NCBI RefSeq assembly: GCF_900142075.1
Contig: NZ_FQZO01000004.1
Coordinates: 308,032 to 372,031 of the forward strand
Source: Clostridium amylolyticum
GTDB lineage: Bacteria > Bacillota > Clostridia > Clostridiales > Clostridiaceae
Length of the DNA stretch: 64,000 bases
Reading direction: 5' to 3'
The number at the start of each line of letters is the position of its first letter. Position 1 is the first letter of the stretch. This document shows, piece by piece, positions 35,767 through 44,108 of the stretch. The notes beneath the pieces are model-generated. The model saw only the letters and a list, made by a program, of their open reading frames with translations. It was not told the DNA's origin and ran no database searches. Made by a program: the position numbers and the translations under genes.

Positions 35767-36694
35767 TGTAGGCTCTGTGAGTACAGATATTGTACTCATT
35801 AATGAAAACTTAGATATAATTGAAAAGTTTTATTTAAGGACTAAGGGTAGACCTATAAGTGCCATACAGCAAGGTTTTAAATTTCTAAAAGAAAAGTACT
35901 CACATATATGCATAAATGGAGCTGGTACCACTGGCAGTGGAAGGCATATTTCTTCTGCATTAATTGGTGCTGATGCAGTAAAAAATGAAATTACCGCTCA
36001 CGCCGTAGCAGCTTTAGAAATAGACAAGGATGTTAAAACTATTATAGAGATTGGTGGTCAAGATTCTAAAATTATTATTTTAAGAAATGGAGTAGTTATG
36101 GATTTTGCCATGAATACAGTATGTGCTGCAGGAACAGGTTCTTTCATAGATAGGCAAGCAGAAAGACTTGAAATACCTATTGAAGACTTTGGAGATTATG
36201 CATTGAAATCAAATAATCCTATTAGAATTGCTGGAAGGTGCGCTGTATTTGCGGAATCAGATATGATACACAAGCAACAGCTTGGTTATAACGAAAGTGA
36301 CATAATTAGAGGTCTCTGCGAAGCTCTGGTAAGGAATTACCTTAATAATGTTGCAAAAGGAAAAGAAATATCCCCTAAAATATTCTTTCAAGGTGGGGTA
36401 GCTGCCAATATAGGAATAAAAACTGCCTTTGAAAAGGCATTAGGATACGAAGTGTTTGTGCCACAAAATTATAACATGATGGGTGCTATAGGTGCTGCTA
36501 TATTAGCAAAAACCTCCGTTGAGAAAACTGGAAAATCTAATTTCAAGGGTTTATCTTTGGCAGATAGCTCTTTCCAATCTAAAAGCTTTGAATGTAATGG
36601 TTGCAGTAACAACTGTGAAGTAGTAAAAATTCAAGAAAATAGCATCCCTGTAGGCTGTTTTGGAGATAGATGCGGTAAATGGCAAGTGGTTTAA
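35747..36694 (+). CDS. 2-hydroxyacyl-CoA dehydratase activase family ATPase (HgdC/BadF-like)
   Basis: ASKHA-fold ATPase that in characterised members carries a bridging 4Fe-4S cluster and injects an electron into a dehydratase or reductase partner. The ATG at 35747 (315 residues) has AAAGGAG upstream; an in-frame start 10 codons earlier has none. Motifs: YYLGVDVGSVSTDIVL (phosphate 1), GAGTTGSGRH, EIGGQDSKIII, VCAAGTGSFIDRQ and AGRCAVFAESD (the two cluster cysteines of the family), FQGGVAANIG. A C-terminal extension has CNGCSNNCEVV and CFGDRCGKW, absent from minimal activases. The three genes together look like one large activase protein cut into parts. Confidence 0.85.
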   Translation: MYYLGVDVGSVSTDIVLINENLDIIEKFYLRTKGRPISAIQQGFKFLKEKYSHICINGAGTTGSGRHISSALIGADAVKNEITAHAVAALEIDKDVKTIIEIGGQDSKIIILRNGVVMDFAMNTVCAAGTGSFIDRQAERLEIPIEDFGDYALKSNNPIRIAGRCAVFAESDMIHKQQLGYNESDIIRGLCEALVRNYLNNVAKGKEISPKIFFQGGVAANIGIKTAFEKALGYEVFVPQNYNMMGAIGAAILAKTSVEKTGKSNFKGLSLADSSFQSKSFECNGCSNNCEVVKIQENSIPVGCFGDRCGKWQVV

Positions 36695-37030
36695 GCGAGT
36701 ATTATCACACCACTTAAAGAAATGGGAGTATTAGGAGCGGTTAGCTATAGGATAAAAATTAAAATATATAATACAAAATAAAAAATAAATAAAATATTTT
36801 AATAATTATTATTGATAAGTAAAGATTATTGATATATAATACATATATACAATCCCATTTTAATTTCAGTGGAGATAACATTCTTAACCTCAAGTATGTT
36901 ATTAGTACCCAAAGAAATTACCCCTAAGATTAAAAGTCCCTTTCTATTTAAATGAAGCGGAGAAAATCTTTGTTTAAATAGTTTATTTTAATCCCTCAGA
37001 TACTCCCAAAAGTATTATAACCTTAAATTA
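36695..37030. other. intergenic region without a gene
   Basis: AT-rich region after the activase operon. It contains repeat copy 2 (36721-36754) and a 9-bp inverted repeat CTATTTAAA/TTTAAATAG around 36944-36983. No frame with a ribosome binding site was found. Confidence 0.5.
36721..36754 (-). repeat. intergenic repeat, copy 2
   Basis: Inverted copy of the element at 29518-29549; see that entry for the shared core. It lies 27 bp after the activase stop codon. Confidence 0.65.
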
Positions 37031-37058
37031 GCCCTAGAAAACTCTAGGGCGTTTTTTT
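37031..37058 (+). terminator. intrinsic terminator
   Basis: 8-bp GC-rich stem GCCCTAGA/TCTAGGGC (37031-37038 with 37043-37050), tetraloop AAAC, then GTTTTTTT. Probable end of the activase message. Confidence 0.85.
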
Positions 37059-37083
37059 ATTTAATTAATAATTAAATTTATAT

Positions 37084-37365
37084 TTATTCGTTTACTTCTT
37101 CTAGTTTACCTGCATTTTCATAACTTTCACTAACTGACCTAAATCCTAATTCATTTAATGTTTCTATTATTATCTTTCTAAGTTCTGTGGATAATACTAA
37201 ATCTTTAAACCTTTTCATCACCTTTTCTTCGATATCATCACTTATGAAATTTAAATCGCCCTCTGTCATAGGTTCTCTAATGTCATCGGATGCATTGCAT
37301 ATAGTTCTCTTAATCTTATCTAGGTTAAATTCCTGTAGTCTGGAGTCTCTTTTTTTTACTTTCAT
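37084..37365 (-). CDS. free-standing ATP-cone domain protein
   Basis: 93 residues, start ATG at 37363-37365 after AAGGAG; a GTG six codons upstream overlaps the ribosome binding site and is rejected. The whole chain is one ATP-cone: VKKRDSRLQEFNLDKIKRTICNA, then ELRKIIIETLNELGF, as found at the N-terminus of ribonucleotide reductases and in NrdR, where it senses ATP/dATP. No zinc-ribbon (NrdR) and no catalytic domain is attached. A second such protein lies 2.3 kb away at 39640-39927. Role unknown; perhaps a nucleotide sensor or adaptor. Confidence 0.75.
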   Translation of the reverse strand: MKVKKRDSRLQEFNLDKIKRTICNASDDIREPMTEGDLNFISDDIEEKVMKRFKDLVLSTELRKIIIETLNELGFRSVSESYENAGKLEEVNE

Positions 37366-37484
37366 AAAAGTCATCTCCTTCACATGGTATTATTAACTTT
37401 ATTATAGCACATTCTTAACTATATTTGAAATGTAGAGTAGGTTTTAAAAATCATATTTAGTAGATAAATATTTTTTTATTATAA

Positions 37485-37528
37485 AAGGCTGTAATATAAA
37501 CATAACTGAAAGTTTATATTACAGCCTT
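37485..37528 (-). terminator. terminator after the metallopeptidase gene
   Basis: 17-bp perfect stem (37512-37528 with 37485-37501) with a 10-nt loop, followed on the minus strand by TTAT. Downstream of the gene at 37585-39288. Confidence 0.75.
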
Positions 37529-37584
37529 AATTACCTTTATTAATTATCTTTTTAATCATTCTCCTATGTTATCCTTTTTCAATT

Positions 37585-39288
37585 TCATTCTTGTAGTTTT
37601 TCTCGTAGCTTTATAATTTCATATTTATATATACAATTAGTATCATAGTAGTCATTTAAAATTTTATCGATTATTGCAAGCTTTCTAGAAGCTACAGAAA
37701 CGCTGTTCCCTGTTAAAAATTTAAAATACTCTTTTAGGGGTTCCTCTTTCTTAATGCCTTCTTGGAGTCTTCTATAACTTTCTAATACGCTTTTTAGTTC
37801 CGAAGAGTTATCCACTTGAGTAGCTTCTTCCAAGATTTTAACCGCATCATCCACGCTGGTTAAAAGGAGGATTTCTGCAAGCTTTCTATATGCCGAAGAG
37901 TTACAAGGATCTAGCATTATTACATTTTTAAAAGCCTTTTCTGCTTTTTCATTATCTTGAATCATTAAGGAGGCTAAGCCTATGTTATTCCATATAACAG
38001 CATCATAAGGATTTATATTAACAGCCTTTTCACAGCATTTAAGGGCTTCTTTGTATTTTTTATTTCTTTCATACATAACGCCAAGGTCCATATAAGCGTT
38101 AATATTTTCAGGGTTTTCCTGTAAATAAGTTTCCAATGCTAATATTCTAGTTTCATTAAATGGTTGCGCATGAACCATTTGAGTTTTAACTCTATCTGCA
38201 TAAGAGCTGATATTATCTTCTGTTTGCTTTACTAAAAGTTCTTCAAACTCCTTTATAGTCATTCCCACTTCTTCACTAAAAGCATCTTCAAAACTTACCA
38301 TTGATGCTTTAATCAATATATTTTTAATAACTTGCTCTCCTTTTAATAGAACCAAGTTATATATGGCAAAATATCCTTGATTATATACATTATATCCTTT
38401 ATTTGAATAGTTAACCCAACCTTCTTTGGTAGAAATTGAGTTTAAAGGAATAATTGTATTAGGAAAAGTACCGTTAAATTTATCCGCTGCTTCACCAATA
38501 TATTCAGCACTCCCCTCAGAAAACCATAAAGGAATAGAATTTAAATTTATTTTATTATATTCTGAAAACATGTGAAAATAATAATGTACATATTCATGTC
38601 TTAATATCTTTTTAAACTCACTAGTTTTGCTATTTATAGCTAATATATCACTGTAAGAATCCTTAACTAACATTCCTATGGTATTTTCTTTAGTTAAGGT
38701 ATTTGTAAAATATACACCTGAAAATCCCTTTAACTCCTGGGAAATATTTTTAAAATTTTCTTCATTATAATGTAACTTTAATGTTAATGCTTGCAAAGAT
38801 ACTTTATCTAGCACCCTTTCACAATCTTCTTCAATATTATCAATATAATTTTTCACTACCGTAATACCTAACTTTGAACTTTCTCCATATATAAGTTTCA
38901 CATTATTATAAATCTCTACGTTAAAAGAATCATAATAAAACTTAGATGCCTTAGTATTTTTAGCAACATTATACAAATTAGAATTTAAATCAGTCTTTTC
39001 TAAAGTAGTTAATGCAAATAGAGAAATAAAACCCAAATTAATATTAACTAATATCACCATGAATATGAGTATCATCGCCCCGGTGCTTTCCTTATAAATC
39101 AGTATTTTCTTTTTATTAAATATAATTCTTGTAATAATATAAATAATAAAAATAAAAAATAGAATAACACAAACATAATATAAGTTAATGATATTTTCAA
39201 AGGTTAGAAAAAAAATTACACTAGTGTACATCAAGGCAGTAAATATTATTAGTACACTTGATACTACTAAATATTTCAATACCTTCAT
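37585..39288 (-). CDS. membrane-anchored gluzincin metallopeptidase with TPR repeats
   Basis: 567 residues. Three membrane helices in the first 100 residues (about 5-30, 36-57, 70-95) anchor the protein. The middle domain has the zinc motif HEYVH (His231, Glu232, His235) and WFSEGSAEY with the probable third ligand Glu258, as in the MA-clan gluzincin-like family. The C-terminal part (about 385-500) has tetratricopeptide repeats (YMDLGVMYERNKKYKEALKC, then NIGLASLMIQDNEKAEKAF). It probably acts on proteins outside the membrane. Preceded 15 bp upstream by a small membrane-protein gene with which it likely forms an operon. Confidence 0.8.
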   Translation of the reverse strand: MKVLKYLVVSSVLIIFTALMYTSVIFFLTFENIINLYYVCVILFFIFIIYIITRIIFNKKKILIYKESTGAMILIFMVILVNINLGFISLFALTTLEKTDLNSNLYNVAKNTKASKFYYDSFNVEIYNNVKLIYGESSKLGITVVKNYIDNIEEDCERVLDKVSLQALTLKLHYNEENFKNISQELKGFSGVYFTNTLTKENTIGMLVKDSYSDILAINSKTSEFKKILRHEYVHYYFHMFSEYNKINLNSIPLWFSEGSAEYIGEAADKFNGTFPNTIIPLNSISTKEGWVNYSNKGYNVYNQGYFAIYNLVLLKGEQVIKNILIKASMVSFEDAFSEEVGMTIKEFEELLVKQTEDNISSYADRVKTQMVHAQPFNETRILALETYLQENPENINAYMDLGVMYERNKKYKEALKCCEKAVNINPYDAVIWNNIGLASLMIQDNEKAEKAFKNVIMLDPCNSSAYRKLAEILLLTSVDDAVKILEEATQVDNSSELKSVLESYRRLQEGIKKEEPLKEYFKFLTGNSVSVASRKLAIIDKILNDYYDTNCIYKYEIIKLREKLQE

Positions 39289-39303
39289 ATCCTCAATCCT
39301 TTT

Positions 39304-39459
39304 TTATTTTTTATCTGATAAAACAAGAAAAAAAGTTGCAACTGGTCCTAATATTAATGAAAGTAAAAACCAGTTTAAACCAGACCTATTTTTACCTTGA
39401 GCAAGTCCTGCATTAATCAATGAAAGTGTTCCCCAACCTACATAAAATTCTTTACTCAA
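39304..39459 (-). CDS. 51-residue membrane protein
   Basis: A short frame from a TTG (39457-39459) preceded by AAGGAGG at ideal spacing to a TAA at 39304-39306. The product has a soluble N-terminal third (MSKEFYVGWGTLSLINAGLA), a basic turn QGKNRSG, and one hydrophobic helix LNWFLLSLILGPVATFFLVL, ending SDKK. The KNRSG-x-W-F-hydrophobic-GP pattern is common in small bacterial membrane proteins of unknown role. It is 15 bp upstream of the metallopeptidase gene on the same strand, so the two are probably co-expressed. Confidence 0.7.
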   Translation of the reverse strand: MSKEFYVGWGTLSLINAGLAQGKNRSGLNWFLLSLILGPVATFFLVLSDKK

Positions 39460-39592
39460 ATTATCCCTCCTTTATAAGCATATTAATTATATATTAAACT
39501 TTTTTAATAGTTAAAATAAATACTATTACTTTAATTATATATTAACGAATTTTTTACTACCAGTTATTTTAATATAGTTTACTTATTTTCGC

Positions 39593-39618
39593 AAAAAAAG
39601 CTCTATAATAGAGCTTTT
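39593..39618 (-). terminator. terminator of the second ATP-cone gene
   Basis: 9-bp stem (39610-39618 with 39596-39604), 5-nt loop, minus-strand U-run from the A-tract at 39593-39599. Confidence 0.8.
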
Positions 39619-39639
39619 AATAACTTCCTGTATTTATTT

Positions 39640-39927
39640 TCATATCTTTTCTATGAATTTTTTTAAACTTTCAGGCTCTTTATATGCTTTAGCTATATCA
39701 AAAAAAGCGCCATCCCTTAGTTCTTCCACTACTATATCTCTTATCTGTATATAAGTTATCTCATCTTTAAACCTGCTTCTAATCTTTTGAGACACTGCAT
39801 TGGTAATTGTATTTAAATCTCCTTGATTTAAAGGTTTATTTATGCTGTCAGAAGTATTAGCAATAGATGTTTTTATTTTAGCAGAATCAAAACCTTCAAC
39901 ACCACCCAGTCTTTTAATGACTCTCAT
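39640..39927 (-). CDS. free-standing ATP-cone domain protein
   Basis: 95 residues forming one ATP-cone: VIKRLGGVEGFDSAKIKTSIANT, LNQGDLNTITNAVSQKI, then IQIRDIVVEELRDG. It is paralogous to the protein at 37084-37365 but only moderately alike. No reductase or NrdR zinc ribbon is fused. Ribosome binding site GGAGGGTG precedes the ATG. Monocistronic. The pair brackets the metallopeptidase unit; whether they act on a reductase elsewhere is unknown. Confidence 0.75.
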   Translation of the reverse strand: MRVIKRLGGVEGFDSAKIKTSIANTSDSINKPLNQGDLNTITNAVSQKIRSRFKDEITYIQIRDIVVEELRDGAFFDIAKAYKEPESLKKFIEKI

Positions 39928-40083
39928 ATGATCTCACCCTCCAAATTTATTCTAACTTAACTTATTCTAACAATTAAATCTAAATAAATTATATATACTT
40001 TGTAATGTATTTATTAATTTTACGAATACCTTAAAGTAATCTTTATATAGAGTTATTAATATTATAACTAGATATATAAAATT

Positions 40084-40113
40084 AAAAAGCAGAGTCCAAG
40101 AACTCTGCTTTTT
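40084..40113. terminator. hairpin with T-run in the intergenic region
   Basis: 12-bp perfect stem (40084-40095 with 40102-40113), loop of 6. A-run on one side, T-run on the other, so it can act in both directions; no gene of either strand directly precedes it. Confidence 0.6.
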
Positions 40114-40521
40114 AGAAACCCAATTTCATATTAAAACCCGTGCAATAATAAACACCTTTTTATTTGGTGTTATAACTTCTATGGTTACATTATTATTATA
40201 TACTGTTTTAACAGAATATAAAATAGTTTTTCAAAAAAATTTTAATAATCTTTAAAAATAATTCAATATAAATTTTTAAGCATAAGTAAAAAACAATAAA
40301 AATATTAATTCATAAAATTTTAATAAAAAAAACCTTTTCTAATTTTAAAAAAAAAGGTATAATTAAGTCATATTTAATAATAATTTTAGTTTAATTAAAT
40401 TTTATTTTATAATTATTATTAGATAACATAACCCATAAGGTTTACTAGCATAAACTTTAAAAAAGGTTATAAAACTTCCACATTGTTAAAATGACCTTCC
40501 CCCAAAAGGCATTTTAAATAT

Positions 40522-40607
40522 ACTCTCCTCTTACACATTATGGCCCACTAATTAGTGGGCTATATTATTTTATTAAATATCTAATTTTATTCTACACTCT
40601 CCTCTTA
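40522..40607 (-). repeat. direct repeat flanking a palindrome
   Basis: The 12-mer TAAGAGGAGAGT (minus strand) occurs at 40596-40607 and 40522-40533, 74 bp apart, with an 18-bp perfect palindrome at 40543-40560 between them. The repeat looks like a ribosome binding site but neither copy is followed by a convincing reading frame. Confidence 0.5.
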
Positions 40608-40616
40608 GCAATAAAT

Positions 40617-41102
40617 TCACTTCAATGTTATAGTATGAGTTTTTAAATATTCCTTTTCTTCGTTAGTAAGTTTGCCTTTTTTATCCAATAAATCCACGCC
40701 TTCTTTCAAAAGCTTTTCATCTTCTTTTTTTATATAAGGAACACTATTATATAAAGCTACATAATATCTCACCGAAGCAGTACCTATCTCTACAGGGTTA
40801 GGCGACTTTACATATATATCTTCCAACTCTTTAACCTTAAAATTCTGAGGATTATCCATATTAATGTTAAAAGCAATGGCTAGATCCTCAATAGGAATAT
40901 TAAAGGATTTACTTATATCAGCAAAGGTATATGATCCCCTTATATCAGAAGGATCTCCCATCCCCTTAAACTCTCCCTGATTAAAAACCGCCGGCTCTTT
41001 TGTTGATTCAGTTATCCAAATTCCAGCTATTTTTGCCCCTCCTATTATGAATATAAATAATGCTATTATTATTATACCTACACTTTTACTATTTAGATTC
41101 AT
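40617..41102 (-). CDS. membrane-anchored partner protein of the NapH-like ferredoxin
   Basis: 161 residues; the ATG at 41100-41102 is preferred over a GTG five codons upstream because GAGGTGG lies just before it. One N-terminal membrane helix (GIIIIALFIFIIGGAKIAGIW) is followed by an extracytoplasmic part with the segment YTFADISKSFNIPIEDLAIAF, which suggests a small helical domain. No cysteines, so it is not itself a redox protein. It starts 12 nt after the stop of the NapH-type gene and is probably its dedicated partner. Function unknown. Confidence 0.65.
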   Translation of the reverse strand: MNLNSKSVGIIIIALFIFIIGGAKIAGIWITESTKEPAVFNQGEFKGMGDPSDIRGSYTFADISKSFNIPIEDLAIAFNINMDNPQNFKVKELEDIYVKSPNPVEIGTASVRYYVALYNSVPYIKKEDEKLLKEGVDLLDKKGKLTNEEKEYLKTHTITLK

Positions 41103-41113
41103 AGATAACCACC

Positions 41114-41926
41114 TCACCTTCCAATATTTAACGTTTTACTTTTAGGGCAATTAAATTCCGAAGTACATTCAAGACAACTTATACATTGAACACTTTTCAC
41201 TTCTTCAACATTTTGAACTTTTACATTCATTGGACAAGTTCTAGTGCACATACCGCAATCAATACAACTTGAAGCATTTCTTTTAATCTTAAAAATCCTA
41301 AATTTATTAGTTACACCAAGGATAGCGCCTAAAGGACATGCGTACTTACACCAAGGCCTTTCTACAAACAATGACCCAACCATAGTTAAAATAAGAACTA
41401 TTATTGCTGTAACCCCAACCTCACCTGTCCATAAATTAAACAATGCATAATATGGGTCCACAGCGTCAAATACTATCTTGCCAGTTATAGCGGTTACATA
41501 TAAAACCCAAACTAAAACTACATAAGGGATTAATCTAATAAATTTTTCAAATTTAGGAGAAATAAAATTGTTATATTTTTTACCAAATAGTTTTCTACCA
41601 ATTCTCCCCAACCACTCTTGAAAGCTTCCTAATGGGCAGATCCAGCCACAGAACACCTTGCCTAAAAGTATAGATAGCCCTAATAGCACCACCAATATAA
41701 CCAAGGATGATTCATGCACCTTTTTAATAAGAGCTCCTTTAGTTATAATTTCATATATAGATACCACTCCACCAAAAGGACAAAGTCCATGCAAAGATGC
41801 TACAGATAAAAAAGGAATATTAATCCCCCGCTCAATTAAGTAATGATTTAAAACCCCCATTGCTATAAGTGCAAAGAAAGCGATCTGAATAATTAAACGA
41901 ATTCTGATTCTTTTTTCTTTTTTCAT
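41114..41926 (-). CDS. NapH/NosR-type 4Fe-4S membrane protein
   Basis: 270 residues. Four to five membrane helices carry two CxxxCP motifs facing the cytoplasm (FCGWICPLGSF and CKYACPLGA), and the C-terminus has two ferredoxin-type clusters (CIDCGMCTRTCP and CISCLECTSEFNCP, the second with a slightly irregular last spacing). Proteins of this kind pass electrons between quinol or ferredoxin and a periplasmic or membrane partner. No reductase gene is adjacent, only the small membrane-anchored protein downstream, so the pathway is open. RBS GGAGGT before the ATG. Confidence 0.85.
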   Translation of the reverse strand: MKKEKRIRIRLIIQIAFFALIAMGVLNHYLIERGINIPFLSVASLHGLCPFGGVVSIYEIITKGALIKKVHESSLVILVVLLGLSILLGKVFCGWICPLGSFQEWLGRIGRKLFGKKYNNFISPKFEKFIRLIPYVVLVWVLYVTAITGKIVFDAVDPYYALFNLWTGEVGVTAIIVLILTMVGSLFVERPWCKYACPLGAILGVTNKFRIFKIKRNASSCIDCGMCTRTCPMNVKVQNVEEVKSVQCISCLECTSEFNCPKSKTLNIGR

Positions 41927-42300
41927 ACCCCTACCTCCTCGTGATTTATATTCTAATTTTAAAATTCTTTTGTGTTAAAAATCAGTTAAATTTGTGACAT
42001 TTTTGTGAAACACTGTATCATCATCAAAAACAAGCGATACACAAAGGATAGAAAAGTTAGTTAGTGTATCTTTTTCTTTAAATACTACTTTCTATAAAAA
42101 ACACTATAAAAACTTATATAGTAAGAATTCATTTAAATTAGCATTTTAATTTAATTAAATTACAGTATCAAAAAAAGTGTATCATTTTTCTCTCTTCATT
42201 ATGAAAAACCTTCATATGTAGCTTGTCCACTTACTTTAAACATAATGGCATGGAAATTGCTACCATTAATTATCATACATCAATTAAAGGAGGTTATTTA
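41927..42300. promoter_or_regulatory. divergent intergenic region with clustered GTATC motifs
   Basis: Between the NapH-like gene and the glycosidase gene. The heptamer GTGTATC or a near form occurs five times: 42014-42020, 42036-42042 (inverted GATACAC), 42064-42070, 42163-42169 and 42177-42184. Also two TTTGTGA/TTTGTGA-like direct repeats at about 41990-42009. These may be operators for one or both genes; no known regulator fits well. Confidence 0.4.
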
Positions 42301-44088
42301 ATGAAAAATAAATTACTCATTAAAACCGTAGCATTAGCTGCTGTAACTTTTTTAGGCTCCACATTGTTAACGTCTACAAAGATAAATGCTGATGAGTCCA
42401 TGGTTCCACTATACAAGTATCAAACTACAACACCTATTCTTCTTCACGGAAAACAAGTGAAGGTTCCTAAAGCACCTGCTCATGAAAAAAGACAGTTTAG
42501 AAGCATGTGGGTGTCTACAGTAAGTAATATAGATTTTCCATCAAAACCTGGACTTAGTGTAGGCGAGTTTAAAAAGGAATATTTAGAGGTTCTCGATACC
42601 TTTGACTCTTTAAATATGAATGCAGTAACCTTCCAGGTAAGGCCTATGAATGATGCATTCTATAAATCAGCCCTTAACCCTTGGTCAGAATTTTTAAGCG
42701 GGAAGCAAGGAAAAGCACTGATAGAAAACGGTAAAGAATTTGACCCACTAGCTTGGGCTATTGAAGAAACTCATAAAAGAAATATGGAATTTCATGCTTG
42801 GTTCAACCCTTATAGAGTTGCTCATGCTTTTGATTATAAAAAACCTACTGAACAAGTACTTAAAGAAGAGCTAGCAAAACTTGACGATAATAACTTCGCT
42901 AAAAAGCATCCTGAATACATTATAAGATTTGATAATAAGTTAATCCTTGACCCAGGTATTCCTGAGGTACAGAAATTTGTTAGAGATAGCATCATGGAAG
43001 TAGTTACAAAATATGATGTAGATGCTATTCATTTCGATGATTATTTCTATCCCTATAAAACTACTAGAGATGGTAAACCTGTAATATTTGGAGACAAAGG
43101 TGAAGATACTGAAACCTTTGCAAAATATGGCTCATCCTTTAATGGAGATATTAAAGCTTGGAGAAGAAATAACATAGATTCCCTTATTCACGACTTAGCA
43201 AAAGAAATAAAAGCCAAGAAATCCTATGTTAAATTTGGTATAAGTCCATTTGGTATCTGGGGACATGATTCAGTACATCCTGGTGTAGGTTCTCATACTC
43301 CTTCTGGTTCTTCTGCCAGCTATGATGATATTTATGCAGATACTAGAAAGTGGGTTAAAGAAAGTTGGATTGATTATATAACACCTCAAATTTATTGGGC
43401 ATTTAGCACCACTGCCGCCCCTTATGGAGAACTTGCAGACTGGTGGTCAGATGTGGTTAAAGGTACTAACTGTCAGCTTTATGTAGGGCATCCCAACTAT
43501 AAGCATAATGATACTTATTGGGATAATGATTGGCATAATCCAGAGGAAATACCTAATCAATTAAAATTCAACTCACTATATAATGAAATAAAAGGTAGTT
43601 CCTTCTTTAGCTTAAGGCAGTTAAAACCAGAAACTTTAGATGTATCTGGTAGTACTCCTCAAGAAAAAGCAGAAAAAAGAGCAATGATAACACAAATAAG
43701 AGATACCATAAAAAATGATTATTTTAATACAAAAGCACTAGTTCCAACTATGCCATGGTTAGATAATAAGGCGCCTAATGCAGTAGTAGGAATTAACACC
43801 AAAAAAGCTAGCAATAAAGTAGAAATATCTTGGAAAGACTCTGCAAAAAACGACTCAGCTTATTATGTTATTTACAGATATGAAAGAGATAAAGGTCCTA
43901 TGAAGGATGGTGACTTAGAAGATCCATCAAATATTTTAGCTATAGTAAGAAGAACCAACAATAAGACAGAATTAAATTATGTAGATACCACAGCAGTTAA
44001 TGGCAAAACATACGTATATGCTGTTACAGCAGTGGACAGGCTTCATAATGAGAGCTCTCCAAAATATGCAAACGTGCCAATGAAATAG
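42301..44088 (+). CDS. secreted GHL10-family glycoside hydrolase (YngK-like)
   Basis: 595 residues from the ATG at 42301, which follows AAAGGAGG; an in-frame start 26 codons earlier lacks a ribosome binding site and would spoil the signal peptide. N-terminal signal peptide (KNKLLIKTVALAAVTFLGS, cleavage near INADES). The catalytic TIM-barrel domain (DUF187/GHL10, about 60-450) has RSMWVSTVSNIDFPS, FQVRPMNDAFY, EFHAWFNPYRVA, VDAIHFDDYFYP and YITPQIYW. A fibronectin type III-like domain (about 500-590) ends the chain. YngK-type enzymes are linked to cell-wall or exopolysaccharide glycans; the exact substrate is not shown. Confidence 0.88.
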   Translation: MKNKLLIKTVALAAVTFLGSTLLTSTKINADESMVPLYKYQTTTPILLHGKQVKVPKAPAHEKRQFRSMWVSTVSNIDFPSKPGLSVGEFKKEYLEVLDTFDSLNMNAVTFQVRPMNDAFYKSALNPWSEFLSGKQGKALIENGKEFDPLAWAIEETHKRNMEFHAWFNPYRVAHAFDYKKPTEQVLKEELAKLDDNNFAKKHPEYIIRFDNKLILDPGIPEVQKFVRDSIMEVVTKYDVDAIHFDDYFYPYKTTRDGKPVIFGDKGEDTETFAKYGSSFNGDIKAWRRNNIDSLIHDLAKEIKAKKSYVKFGISPFGIWGHDSVHPGVGSHTPSGSSASYDDIYADTRKWVKESWIDYITPQIYWAFSTTAAPYGELADWWSDVVKGTNCQLYVGHPNYKHNDTYWDNDWHNPEEIPNQLKFNSLYNEIKGSSFFSLRQLKPETLDVSGSTPQEKAEKRAMITQIRDTIKNDYFNTKALVPTMPWLDNKAPNAVVGINTKKASNKVEISWKDSAKNDSAYYVIYRYERDKGPMKDGDLEDPSNILAIVRRTNNKTELNYVDTTAVNGKTYVYAVTAVDRLHNESSPKYANVPMK

Positions 44089-44108
44089 TAAATGTCTCCC
44101 TTACAATA

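Larger units (their letters stand above)
39928..40616. other. 689-bp intergenic region with hairpins
   Basis: Very AT-rich, no supported gene. It holds a 12-bp hairpin with T-run at 40084-40113 (AGCAGAGT/ACTCTGCT core), a smaller inverted repeat AACACC/GGTGTT near 40160-40185, a hairpin with a bulge near 40490-40520 (AAAATG-CCTT type on the minus strand, then TTTT) that may end the NapH operon transcript, the palindrome GCCCACTAATTAGTGGGC (40543-40560), and a direct repeat listed separately. Confidence 0.5.

Noticed and set aside
40480..40525. Eight-codon leader peptide frame (MPFGGRSF) on the minus strand
   Set aside because: It lies wholly within a bulged hairpin that looks like a transcript end and shows no codon signal for attenuation.
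42223..42300. Upstream 26-codon extension of the glycosidase
   Set aside because: It would place a non-signal stretch before a perfect signal peptide, and AAAGGAGG lies before the ATG at 42301.
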